Shown piece by piece: positions 6,944-17,828 of a stretch of DNA of 26,304 nt. The translations under genes were made by a program, and so were the position numbers. How positions within the stretch are numbered: the first letter of the stretch is position 1; the number at the start of each line of letters is the position of its first letter. This DNA comes from Asparagopsis taxiformis (Eukaryota > Rhodophyta > Florideophyceae > Bonnemaisoniales > Bonnemaisoniaceae). The notes beneath the pieces are model-generated. The model was not told the origin of the DNA. It saw only the letters and a list, made by a program, of their open reading frames with translations, and did not search any database. Location of the stretch: positions 1 to 26,304 of the forward strand of contig JALQPE010001066.1 of assembly GCA_030407315.1 (NCBI GenBank), given 5' to 3'.

Positions 6944-9900
6944 CTATTCCTCACTTATAGCTACCCGCTTGATCCCCTCTCTCTCCCATAAAAGATGGAA
7001 AATACATCTGTTCTATCTTCGCCGGATTCAAGTTGAATTCCCCCGAATAGCGAGGTTCCAAGCTGATCCTAAATTTATGATTGCCCGGAGGCAGGTCTTC
7101 GATGAAAATACTCGTTTGGTGAATATCATATTCTCTGTGTACTTCCACGCCTCGTCTTCCGTTGGGCTTGCTGGCGTAGGAACACTGAAGCCGGAATTGG
7201 TACCTCTAGCATTAAATAACCTGCTCGCTTGCTACTTTCTACCTCAATGAACAGTTCCGCCCCTTTGCTTTTTCCAATTGCTGGACTTTGACTCCTTCCT
7301 GCTCTAGGTAGGTTGATACGACAAGATGGAATCCGTTTTGCTAGGTGTATCATTCAATAGGTTTGATAAGCGGTAAGGTAGATTCGACTACTGCCCGTTT
7401 CTCTTTGTAAGTCTTCTGAAAACTCAGAGAGCGTAAGCTGATAGGGAAAACTATCAACGGTGTTTGTTACAGAGCCTGTCAACTGAACTTGTGCCCTTTC
7501 CCCAACCTTTTTCCCTCCTCCAAGATGCCGGGTAAAATAGAGCGGAGAATGATCGCAGTTTCTAGCGTATATACGCCAATTGTGACGTTGGCCAGTGTGT
7601 TTGCGATTCTCTACAAAGAAGGTTCTAACTTTTTGAGCTTCCTTTTCCCGGCTTCGGTAGGATATCATGCGCTAAAAGGCTGAGCCGAATATCGTTGCCG
7701 GGAAAGCCATAGGAGGGAACACCCCAGTAGTGACTGCCAAATAGGGTGGTCTTCCTGTAAAGATAAAGACTGTCGAGCTCATAAGGCAGTCCCCTCAGTT
7801 GTTTAATACGTATAATTTGAAATTGCTGCTTGAGGCTGTTAAGATTGTGTATCTAATACTGCTAGGTTTTCTTCATAGGGGAAATTCTGGTTTGCTTGCG
7901 CCAAAATAGAAAGGTTGGCAAGGATTTCTTGTTCAGACCAGGCTTTGGCCGTTTTCGTTAAATCTCGAAGGGCTATTTCCAAACTCTTTGAAGAATATCC
8001 CAATTCGTTCGCCATCAGCAGCGCTTTGATCAGTGGCGGGTAATCCAGCTTATGTTTCTAGCTTTCTCCCACCATCCCCAACCTCCGGACTCATTCTGGT
8101 TTCTGTCAAGACGACTGATGCATTTTTGAATGAGCCCTTCATCATCAAAGGGCTCCTCTAGCTGTTTGTGGAGTGACTTCTCTAAGCACAAGGCCCATCA
8201 ATTTACTGGCCGTTTGCTCGTTTCAACCGTATTTATACTTTTTTAAATAGTCAATTTCTCGAATCAGCTGAGGTAGGAGGTCTTGTTCCATATATAGCTC
8301 AACTTGTCCCAATCTCGGACAAAGGAGAGGGCAAGGCTGGTATCCTGGTCCAGGAGGTGAATGTTCCTTGTGTTTCCTGCGTCCCCTTTTTGAGTACAGG
8401 AATTTTTCTTCTTTCTCCATCCTCATAATCCCCATTCATGGCGGAAAGGGAATAGGTTATGGCCAGGGTGTCTCCGGCCATACCTGCGTGGAGCTTGGTA
8501 GATTCCACTTTCCCATTAGAGAGCCAACTTTCCTGTTGACTCAGTAAAGAGTCGGATGCTAGAAAGCGCGTTTTATTTGTAACGAGTCGGGTGTGTAGTT
8601 GGAGCTTTTACCAATGACCGCTACCTCATCTCCGGCAATTAAAAACCGAGGTACGGCTAGTTGGGCAGCGATAGGTTTGAAGGCTCGTGTTTCAGCGAAG
8701 CCAACACCACTTCGCATTTTCTTATCCATGCCCAGCGCATAGCCTTTCCAGGCAGTGATTATCTGGGAATTTTACCCTAAAGGAGGCTTCACCATTTTCA
8801 TCTGTTATGAGGTTAGGCTCCCAGTAGGCGTAGTCCTTGAAGTCATAGCGGAGACTAGGCGCGTCGCTCGATGTGAATAATTCAAGACTTGGGATTAGGT
8901 TGTGGTGATCACTATTACTCCATTGGCTGCTTGGGAACCGTAGATCGCCATTGCTTCCTCCCCTTTCATCTGAGTCAACGTACGAATTTGACTCGGCAAC
9001 AATTTGGAAGGGTCTCCAATTTTTCCGTCAATTAAAATAGAGGACCATCAACGGCACTACTGCGGGATCCCCTAATCATAATTCTTGTTCCTGTTTTGGT
9101 GATTGAACGCCAGCCATTCGACCTTGTAAAAGAGCTGTTGTGATTTCAGGACTCGGATTTAAGTTCTTCTCTGAGATTACCCCGACCGCTTTACCTTTGG
9201 CCTGATGAACTCCTTGATATAGAGTAACCAACGACCACTACCTCATCTAGTTGAACGCCGGAGGTAGATAATTCTGCATTAGAATATCGCCCATTTGCCC
9301 GTAGCTCCTGTGCTTGAAAACTGTATAGCTAATGACTAGGGTAGCATTGGGGTCGTTAACATCTAATTCATATCTCCCGTCTAAATCGGTAACCGTGCCT
9401 CTTGAGGTACCTTTTATGAGCACGGTGGCACCTATTCAACGGGTCTCCTATTTCATCTCGCACATATCCGCTGATCAGGTAAGGGTTACCTACATACGGC
9501 CAAGGTTGCGAATTTCTGGCAGGAATAACAGAAGGATCAGAGTGAAACCCCAATTGATACTTGACAACCAGCCTGTGGTATCTGGCTGGAAGGTTTGCTG
9601 GCTGAGTTGCTGAATAAGGTGCTATTCGCTTCTATCCGAACATTTTCTGCGGTGTAGTGACCAATCATCTCGGATCAAGGTGAGGGTGTAGTTGCCAATG
9701 GGTAAATTCCGTAAACGCCTTTGCGTGCCTCTGTAAATGCTAGCGTCGTATCTCCTTTTTGAGAACTACTGCTTTTAAGGGATGATCTTTGGAAACTATA
9801 ATGAAAGATAAAATTACCTTTTACCGCTTCCTTCTGCCAATTGCGATTGAAGCCCATATAGACTATTTCCTGCTTTGGATCCTTTAAAGTTTTTTTGAGT

Positions 9901-12726
9901 GTGAACAAGCTGTCCAACTGGAGGAGGAGGTAAGGATTTTGGAAGTATCCCCTTCTTGTCAGGAAAAAGGTCAAACTCATATAATCTCTCGCGATTTTTG
10001 GAAATACTATAGCTAAAACCGGGTTCAAATAGGAAGTCGGAAGTGATGCCTCCGCGCTCCTTGTAATAGAGCTGTGAGCCTTTGAGAAATGGACCGATAA
10101 GGGCATTTGGGTTTTGTCTATGGAAATATTGTTTTTTGTAATTGTAGATATTGGATCCCTCATCACCCACACGAAGATCTGATTAGTAGGTACCTGACGT
10201 AGCACAAGGATGGAGGATTGTATGAGCTCTTTTTCTCTTGCGGATAGGGCTGGGGGCATAGCCTCTCTACGAATTCGATGACGTTCTTTCCATTTGACCC
10301 AGTGTAGGAGGTCGATGGAAAATTCTAACTTATGTCCCTTTTTTAGCACAATACTGTCTATTGTGATTTCCTCTTCATTTGTCCTAAGTGTTATTCTGTT
10401 TAACCCCTCCAATCCTTGGAAACTGTATGGGGAAGGGTCCGTAACGCCATGGTAGTAGACAAGTTTACGGTTGCAGTAAATTAGGTGGATAGGCACATGC
10501 TTACCATTCTTAACCAGGAACGGGGCAAATTGGGCTATTTCCCGGTGAAAACTATCCTGAGTAAGAGAGTCATATTGAAGGTAAACACCTTCTTTGGGAA
10601 AAAGAAGACGATAGTAGTGGGCTTGTTCAAGGTGGAGACTATTTAGCCATCTTTGTTTGATGGGTAATTGCCAACTATTTTCCCGAGGTTCAGACTCAAG
10701 TCTATTATAGGTAATGGGAGGCACGCCTCTCCGATAGGTGATACTGGCGGGGGTAAAATGTGCATCAGAATTAAATTGAGCATTAATTGCTCCTGCTGCT
10801 ATATTAACCCCTTTGACAGGCCTCCCCCGAAAATCCTTAACAGATACTTTTACATTGGCTTCTTGTCCAGGTGCTACCTGTATCGGTGGCTCCACATTGA
10901 CTTGCAATAATTTTCGATACCTTTTGATATCGAGCGTTCTAGTATAGGTCTGCCCACCCCATTGGAATTGGTATTTCAGGTAGTAGGTTTTAGTTTTTGT
11001 TGCCAGTAGTTTTTGTTGCCAGACGGAATCCCGAGTTGCGCCTTCTGTTAATGTACCTCCGTGGTGTCTAATGATCCAATTCACGGGGACCTTGTGCGGT
11101 TGCTCAAGCTCAACAATAAAGAATCTCAAATTGGCTGGCTTGGAGATTGACGTTACTTTGAGCACCAAAGGAATTGGTTAAGTTTATGCCCTTATAGGCT
11201 CCTGTAGTGTAGAACCGATAGCTACTGATATGATCAGCTAAAGGTATCTTCAGTGGTAATGAAACTAGATTACTATCTAAGGTGTGATGATCTCCAACAG
11301 CCCGAAGCTGCACAAGTAATGCTTGAGTAGATTCTTCTTGTTGATTTCGGAGATAACGCGCTAGTAAGTTGCCCCGCTCTAAATTGATCTGAATCTCCTC
11401 TTGTAGAGGACTATAGTGGAAACTTGAATTGTTTTCCTGAATTTCACCATTACTGTTGGTAAATGTGGCTTTAACTGCTACTTTCATCCGGACTGATGGG
11501 AAAAGGCTATCGGGCAATGAGATTTCGAGTTGTCCTGCTTTTGCCAACTCACCTTCATAGGTCCACAATGTATCTTTGACCCGGACTTCCCGATCATGAA
11601 AAGTTAAAAGATGATCAGACAGAAAGTCCAATTTGACCCGGGTATCATATACGGGTAATTGTTTTGGTCCTTAGCACTAGCCGTTATTGTAAATGCCGTG
11701 CCTTGTCGAAAGGTATCTTGTGGTGTTTGCAAACTGTAAACAACTTCATCCAGTTGGTAGGCTTCATATTTAAAGGAATGATTAAGTCCATCTAGTCGCC
11801 ATCGTTTGGGATGATCAATAGCTATTCGGTATTCCTGATCAAGTTTAATAGAATCAGGTATAGGCCATTCCAAAACAAAAGCACCTTTGCTGATGGGAGG
11901 AAGTAAGGTGTCTATTATTACCTTAGATCGTCTAGCACTTCTTATTCTGAGCTCTACTGGACGGTTCAATGGCTGCCCCTTTGGGGTGGTAACAAAAGCT
12001 TTCAATTTAAGGTGTCACCGGGCTGGTATTTCGGTAAGTTGCTAACTACATAGCCATGTAGGGAGCGATCACGACTTTGGAAGAAACGCCATCGGGGATT
12101 CCAGCGGCCTCGACGAATCAAGCCCCTGAAATAGTAATAAAGTTGTCTACTCCAACGGATGGGAGTACTTATGTAATAGCCAAATGGAGTCTTAGAGAAT
12201 TGCCGGTAGCGTTTGCTGATTAAAGATTGCTCGCTGTCAGCTTCAATTTGATAGAAAAGCGTGTCATTTGTCAATTGTACCTCTAAGAACCCTCCCCGAT
12301 TTCTCTTTTTGATTTGGTAACAATTTAATGATGGGTTGTATTTGACCTTCCGCTTCCCCAATTTTATCTCAGCGTCCTTGATGGCTTCCCCCTGATCATT
12401 CATAATACGGAGCATTAGATCTCGTTCATTGTAGATACTCAAAACTTTGTGCGAATGGTAACTAGAGAGATCGACAGATAACTGCTCCTTGCTCGCTATC
12501 ACAAATAGGAAGTGCCCATTCTGTTGTTCAACTCTGGGTGTATACCTTCAATACCAAAACTATCCACCACGGTATGGAAATAGTGGTCTGGAATAGGCTT
12601 GCTGCCCTCCTTATATAATTCCTTAGCCTCTTCGGCGGAAATGCGAAAGATAAGTCCAATGGGTTGTTGGGCATGAAGACAAGAGAGCCACAACACCAGC
12701 GAGAGTGCGAGATTGAGTTTTTTCAT
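6944..12726 (-). CDS. Alpha-2-macroglobulin family protein with CarboxypepD-like and TonB-plug-like insert (frameshifted)
   Basis: About 1,925 codons. The signal peptide LNLALSLVLWLSCLHA (12726-12670) points to export. Macroglobulin (MG) domains follow: YVVSNLPKYQPGDTLN (about 12050), KAFVTTPKGQPLNRPVELRI, and a long intact stretch 9675-11168 with VEPPIQVAPGQEANVKVSVK. Around 9490-9330 a CarboxypepD_reg-like domain reads ISGYVRDEIGDPLN and TVTDLDGRYELDV. Then SEKNLNPSPEITTALLQGRM, LILIDGKIGDPSKLLPSQI and EEAMAIYGSQAANGVIVITT (about 8990-8910) are a SusC/TonB plug-type domain. The A2M core follows (YWEPNLITDENGEASFRVKF, ITAWKGYALGMD, FKPIAAQLAVPRFLIAGDE). The thioester region YKYG-x-NEQTASKLMGLVL is at 8240-8190, with TGA where Cys is expected. 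The TED helices include NESGGWGWW near 8090. The C-terminus GREGIKRVAISEE ends at the TAG 6944-6946. The family traps proteases; Bacteroidota versions carrying such inserts are likely periplasmic or outer-membrane associated. Dozens of indels, densest in 7000-9660. Confidence 0.88.
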
Positions 12727-12835
12727 GTTAGGGGTTCCTGCGTTTTTATTGAAACTAGTAACCCCTCCAAAATGCTGCTTTATACGGCTTGAAACTTTGT
12801 CAGCTATATTGCCAGCCTAAGTATCTGATATTGTG

Positions 12836-15800
12836 TTAGATGATGATTACGCGTTTGGCGATCCGTTGTGTTCCAATTTTTACTTGCACCAAGTAGACGC
12901 CTGCGGGCTGTCCTTTGAGATCCAGATTGATTTGATCTTGTAGTAGTGGCCGCCCTGGTATTTGACGGATAACCTGACCCGCCACATCGGTAATTTCGAT
13001 GGAAACATTTTCTGTTTCCCGTAAAGCCAAAGAAAGAATGAATCGGCCGCGACTTGGGTTGGGTTGAATATCGATATGGGTGCGAATATCGAGGTCTTCA
13101 TTAGCAACTAAACTTCCGACGTTGATACCATTGGAGACAAAGATACATCCCTGGGCATCGGTTAGTTGTAAGGTATAGCTTCCGCCGGCCAGACCTGTCA
13201 GATCTTCGGTATCTCCAACGGCTTGTCCTTCTCGTACCCAAAGGTAGTTGTACGGCGGTGTTCCACCAGCTATGCTGATATCTATCATTCCATTGTTGCC
13301 AGGCCCCGATTCATCTTGGATGGATTCAATGACTAAGCTTATGGGAGCGGGGCCGACTTGTACAAAGTTCACTGCCTGACAGCTCTCCCCAGCGCTTACA
13401 GTCACGGAGTATGATCCGGGGGCGAGTTCATTGATCTGCCGATCTGTACTTCCGGTTGACCATAAATAGGTATAAGTTGAATCAGCAGCTTCTACGGTAA
13501 CTTCAGCAATCCCATCCGCTGCATCTGCACAAGTAGCATTGGTAAAACTAATCACACTGTTTATACTACAAGCATCTACTTCACAACTAATCTGGCCGGT
13601 AGCTGCTTGCTCACAACCTTCCGCGTCTTTTAGCACGACCAAGTACGTATCACCGGGATGCAGGAGGTCTTCCGCTGTATTACCCTCAAAGATATAAGCT
13701 CCGCTCCCTCCACTTCCTTGAATATCTAGCTGTGCTACGCCTTCGTCCATACATTCTACTTGGACCGCTAACTGCAAAGGGTTGATGGGGGAGCGCTTTG
13801 ACCGTCCAATATTTCAAGGTAGATATTCCCTTCCTGAGCAAAACCCAGTGCTCCTGCTATCGAAGAAATACGCAGGTAGTAAGTCTCACCCCCATTTAAC
13901 TGATTCACTCCTTGATACCCTTGACAGCTAATCGGGTTTCGCGTACAAAACACCTCCTTTAAGGCCCCACAATCTCCACTGAAAACGGTGAGGTTATGAA
14001 TGAAATCTGCCTGCGTCCGCATCCAGACCGACCGAGAAGCTGGCGCAACAAATTGATACCATATACCAGCACTTAAGAAAAGATCACAGCTACTGGCTGG
14101 GCCATTGTGCTCGGCAAAGAGATTGTTCCCGGATACACAACTTCCATCCACTGAGACGGGAATGGCAGAATTACAAAGATCATTGCTTGGCCCAGCAGAT
14201 CCCTCCGTGCTTACTTGCAGGCATAACTCTCCTTCTGTGGTGGCAAAAGCACTACTTACCTGAATCAAATAAGTACCATAGTCTATGCTTGGTTCAAGCC
14301 TTAGTTCCTGCCCATTTTCATTGGAGGCCAGTTCTGTCAGATTATCACACCACCCCTTCATAGAGGGTGATCACATCTGAGAAATTCGCACTGGTATTGA
14401 TTATGAAAGGGGAGGAAGTGTTTCGGTGTGACTTGGTACCAAATGTCAGCCTTAGACAGTGGATTTTTAATAGGGGAGGGGCCATCGAAATTGGCATTCC
14501 GGTTATTGCCTTCCGCACAATCGCCATCTAGCTCCAGAATTTGAGCATTATTGCAGAGGTCATTCGTTGGTCTTAGTGGACGACTTTCAGCCTTTGAAAC
14601 CGATAAGCAAAGGCTGCCTCTGGTTCGACGAAGGTTGATTTTATTCCATTTATAAGAATGAAATAGTTCTGGCCGCTTACCGCATCAAAAAATATGCGTT
14701 CTCCCGTAAACCCATGTTCATCACGATTAGTGCATACGATGGACAAAGGAGCATCACAACTTCCTCGATATACACTTAGAACATCATTGAAATCTGCTTC
14801 CGTTTCGATTTTCAATAGACCACTCTCCGCAGCCTGAAGTTGGAACCATAATCCACAATACCTTCGCTCCCGCAACTGGGAGGAGGACCATTGTATAAAG
14901 CCATAAGATTGTTGGCTGCTAAACAAGTACTGTCAACGTAGATTGGGAGTGCTTGTGTACAAAGGTCATTACTGAAGCCCTCACCAGAGATTTTAATATT
15001 ATCTAGCGCTATCCACCATCCCCAAACCCCGGCATCATCAAACTGAAAAAAGACTTGCATTTGTTGGGCTCGTAGGCGGTGAGACTGATTTTTTCCGTAG
15101 CGAAGGAGGTGAAGTCTTCGGCGCCGAGTGGGTTCGTGTAAGTCTTGATGATCTGTTCCTCACCAGTAGCGACATCAATCATACCTATAGCGAATGTCTC
15201 TCGCTCCTGCGCCTGCCGGAATACGGCCTCAAAGTCCAGAAAGTAATTGGCAAAAGTAGCACCGTCGAAAGTAGGGCTGATAAGTCGGATTACACTAGGC
15301 GCTGCTTCTTCTCCAATCACATCATCATCAAAATAAGCCATACAGCTGCCGTTTATCGTCACATTTTGGCCCACATTCTGATTGTCAATCTGTCCAAACT
15401 GCCATCATTTTCGCCTTGCAGGATTTGCGTTTCCCAAGCCAGCCCATTGCTACAATCATTGAAGTTTTGTAAAACTAAATTCGTAGCCTCGCCCTCTCCA
15501 ATGACATGAATATTATCAATTCCTGCCCACCATGCCCAACTATTGCCATCATCATAACTGAATCGAATGGCCATCGTTTCACTAGCAAAGAAAGAAAGGT
15601 CCGCAGTAAAAGAAGTAAAGTTGGAAAACTGTTCTCCCGTTTGAGATTCGCTTAGCTGATAAGTCTTAAGTGGATGATATTAGCACCATCGAATACCTCG
15701 ATACTAAAAGCAGCTTCGTCGCTAGCATGCCTGAAGTGCACATCGACATTAAGCCGGAGGGAGGAAAATCCACGGCCGTCAAAAAGTAGGTGTTTGCAAG

Positions 15801-16090
15801 CGTAGTAGCCAGGCGCTGTGTTGTCTCCCGTGGCGTCATCATCAATAATCAACATACACCCTCCATCAATAGTGGAGCCATCCGCATTTTCATTTAGTGA
15901 GTGCCTACATACCACACAGCATTTTCATTTCCTTCCAGTTGGCTTGACCAACCTTCAGGAAACTGACAATCTTCAAAGCCTTCATAAAGGAGAGTGGTTT
16001 GACTGGCTACAGAAAGGGATAGAGTCAGTAATGCCAAGGAGGCGCAGAAGGAGATAGAGTTTTTCAAGCGTATCGGTTTTTAAGAAGCAT
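12836..16090 (-). CDS. Secreted multi-domain protein with T9SS C-terminal sorting domain (frameshifted)
   Basis: About 1,085 codons. With one A added to the AAAAA run near 16078, the ATG at 16088-16090 opens a Sec-type signal peptide (SISFCASLALLTLSLSVASQ). Two lectin-like 'choice-of-anchor J'/cleaved-adhesin modules follow: TLLYEGFEDCQFPEGWSS with SYDDGNSWAWWAGIDNIHV, and a second with VLQNFNDCSNGLAWE and GVWGWWIALDNIKI. Three repeats come next, starting SNDLCTQALPIYVDSTC (about 14973), TNDLCNNAQILELDGDC (about 14570) and SNDLCNSAIPVSVDGSC (about 14187). Ig/SprB-like modules (TYTYLWSTGSTDRQI, GGTPPYNYLWV) follow. The end is a type A sorting domain: IQPNPSRGRFILSL, VSIEITDVAGQVI, LKGQPAGVYLVQVKIG, KRVIII, then TAA at 12836-12838. 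Cargo of the T9SS, cell-surface or released; probably adhesive or matrix-related. No catalytic motif was seen. Breaks lie near 15905, 15660, 15580, 15390, 15020, 14860, 14540, 14400 and 13775. Confidence 0.87.
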
Positions 16091-16233
16091 TAGCTTCACA
16101 GGAGGAGATGTATAATTTTGTCCTTGTGTGTTTAAATTTAGGGTTTTCTATATTCTTTTGGTAAATTATAACCATATATTAGCAGAAATGCTAAACCAGA
16201 GCTCTTTTGCAAAGAGTCTGTCTAAGTTCGTGT

Positions 16234-16302
16234 TTGGAGGACATTTTAACCTCCCAAAACGAGACCCAAATCGGTATTAAGGGAGTGATCATACTCCCAA
16301 AA
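16234..16302. promoter_or_regulatory. Two similar hairpins in the divergent 16091-16331 intergenic region
   Basis: TTGGAGG(8 bases)CCTCCCAAAA (16234-16259) and GGGAGT(6 bases)ACTCCCAAAA (16281-16302) are two inverted repeats, both ending CTCCCAAAA, 43 bases apart. CTCTTT/AAAGAG (16202-16216) is a third, smaller one. They lie 30-130 bases upstream of the DUF1800 start. Function unknown; attenuation or a dimer-binding operator are both possible. The rest of 16091-16331 shows no gene. Confidence 0.45.
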
Positions 16303-16331
16303 TACAAGCAATCGATCCTCAAAACATCAGT

Positions 16332-17796
16332 ATGCAACTCTCCCCACTCCTGACCCACACCGGCCTGGCGCCCTATGTGCCCAGCGCCCAGCGGCCTTGG
16401 ACGGCCGCACAAGTTCAACACCTCTATCAACGCCTGGGCTTTGGCGCCACCAAAGCACAATAGATGAAGGACTCAGTCTCAGCCCGTCTGAGCTAGTCAA
16501 TCAGCTGATCGATGGCATCCTCGATCAAGAACCTCCTATTCCCCCGCTTTGGCGGACTGGACTTTCGAGGATTATAATGATGATGACGACCTGTATTTTG
16601 ATCATAAGTTCGAGTTTTTCCGCCGGTGGATCAGAGAGATGATCACAGATGGCTTGCGGCCCAAAATAGCCTTGTTTTGGAGTAACCATTTTGTGACGGA
16701 AGAGGAAGTGTACGATTGCAATAACTATATGTGGGAATACTATCGCCTCCTCCATGTAAATGCATAGGTAATTTCAGGACTTTCGTCGAAGAAATGGGGA
16801 AGAATCCGGCGATGTTGGTATACCTCAATGGGAATCTCAATATAGCAGATGAGCCTAATGAAAATTATGCTCGGGAACTACTAGAACTTTTTACCATGGG
16901 GGAGGGGAATGGCTATACGCAAGATGATATTGTAGAAGTATCCCGGGCTTTAACGGGTTGGCAAGTGGAGATGTACAATTGTGATAAAGCAGTCGTCTTT
17001 GACTCCGATCTTTTTGATGATACACCTAAAACGATCTTTGGTCAAGTAGGAAATTGGAATTATGATGATGTACATGAATTGCTTTTTAGCTTCCGGAAAA
17101 ATGAAATAGCGCAGCACATCTGTACAAAATCTATCGCTACTTTGTCTATGATAAGCCTGATCTTGAAATCATCCAGGGGATGACCCAGACCTTCCTGGAA
17201 AATGACTGGGAACTGGCGCCCGTTTTTCGGGAATTATTTAAGAGTCAGCACTTTTTTTCTAGCAGAATATGAATGTCCGAATCAAGTCTCCTTTAGAGGC
17301 CTTGATCCAACCTTTTCGCTTGGCAGCTATGCTTGAAGGTGAGGCTATCACGAAGATTGGATGGGTTACCTCAATTATATGGTTGACGAATTAGGACAAA
17401 AGCTCTTCTCACCAGTTGATGTGGCAGGCTGGCCCGGATATCATAATTGGATCAATGAGAATACCCTAACGATCCGCTGGCAATTCTCTACCGACATCAT
17501 TTTCGGCGCCTTTTTAGCGACTGATCCTGCTCGTGATAAGCTTCAAGAATTAGCTATAGCGCTGACTAGTACAATGGAAACGGACCCATTAGTAGTAACC
17601 AAGGCTTTGATCCAACATTTTCTGAAAAGACAATTGGAGCCTGAACTGGAGCAAGCCGCTTTGGATTATTTCAAGGAGAGATTCCCGAGAATTACTTCAG
17701 TACAGGACAGTGGAACCTTTGGTTTGATGAAAGCCCCTATCAGATATCCAACCTATTGTTCTACCTATTCGTTTGCCGGAATGGCAACTGAGTTAA
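16332..17796 (+). CDS. DUF1800 family protein (frameshifted)
   Basis: The ATG at 16332 gives MQLSPLLTHTGLAP, then VQHLYQRLGFGATKAQ (DUF1800 opening: LL.R.GFG.), the core RPKIALFWSNHFVTEE, YYRLLHVNAIGNFRTFVEEM, NPAMLVYLNGNLNIADEPNE, NYARELLELFTMGEGNGYTQ (family hallmark NENYARELLELFTLG), VSRALTGWQV, then KLFSPVDVAGWPGYHNWINE (P..V.GWPGG..W). After a break near 17765 it closes RLPEWQLS with TAA at 17794-17796, the usual DUF1800 end; about 488 codons. Further breaks lie near 16455, 16545, 16765, 17130 and 17265-17360. The biochemical role is unknown in the family. It is 32 bases upstream of a DUF1501 gene, with which DUF1800 genes are commonly paired. Confidence 0.93.
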
Positions 17797-17828
17797 CTTC
17801 TCTTCCTTATTTCCCAAAATAGCCCTTT

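Noticed and set aside
8880..9560. A separate TonB-dependent receptor (SusC) gene
   Set aside because: No beta-barrel follows the plug-like segment; the downstream sequence is the macroglobulin core and thioester domain.
12730..12767. AGGGGTT/AACCCCT inverted repeat upstream of the macroglobulin gene
   Set aside because: The arms are only 7 bases with a 24-base loop; too weak to list as a regulatory feature.
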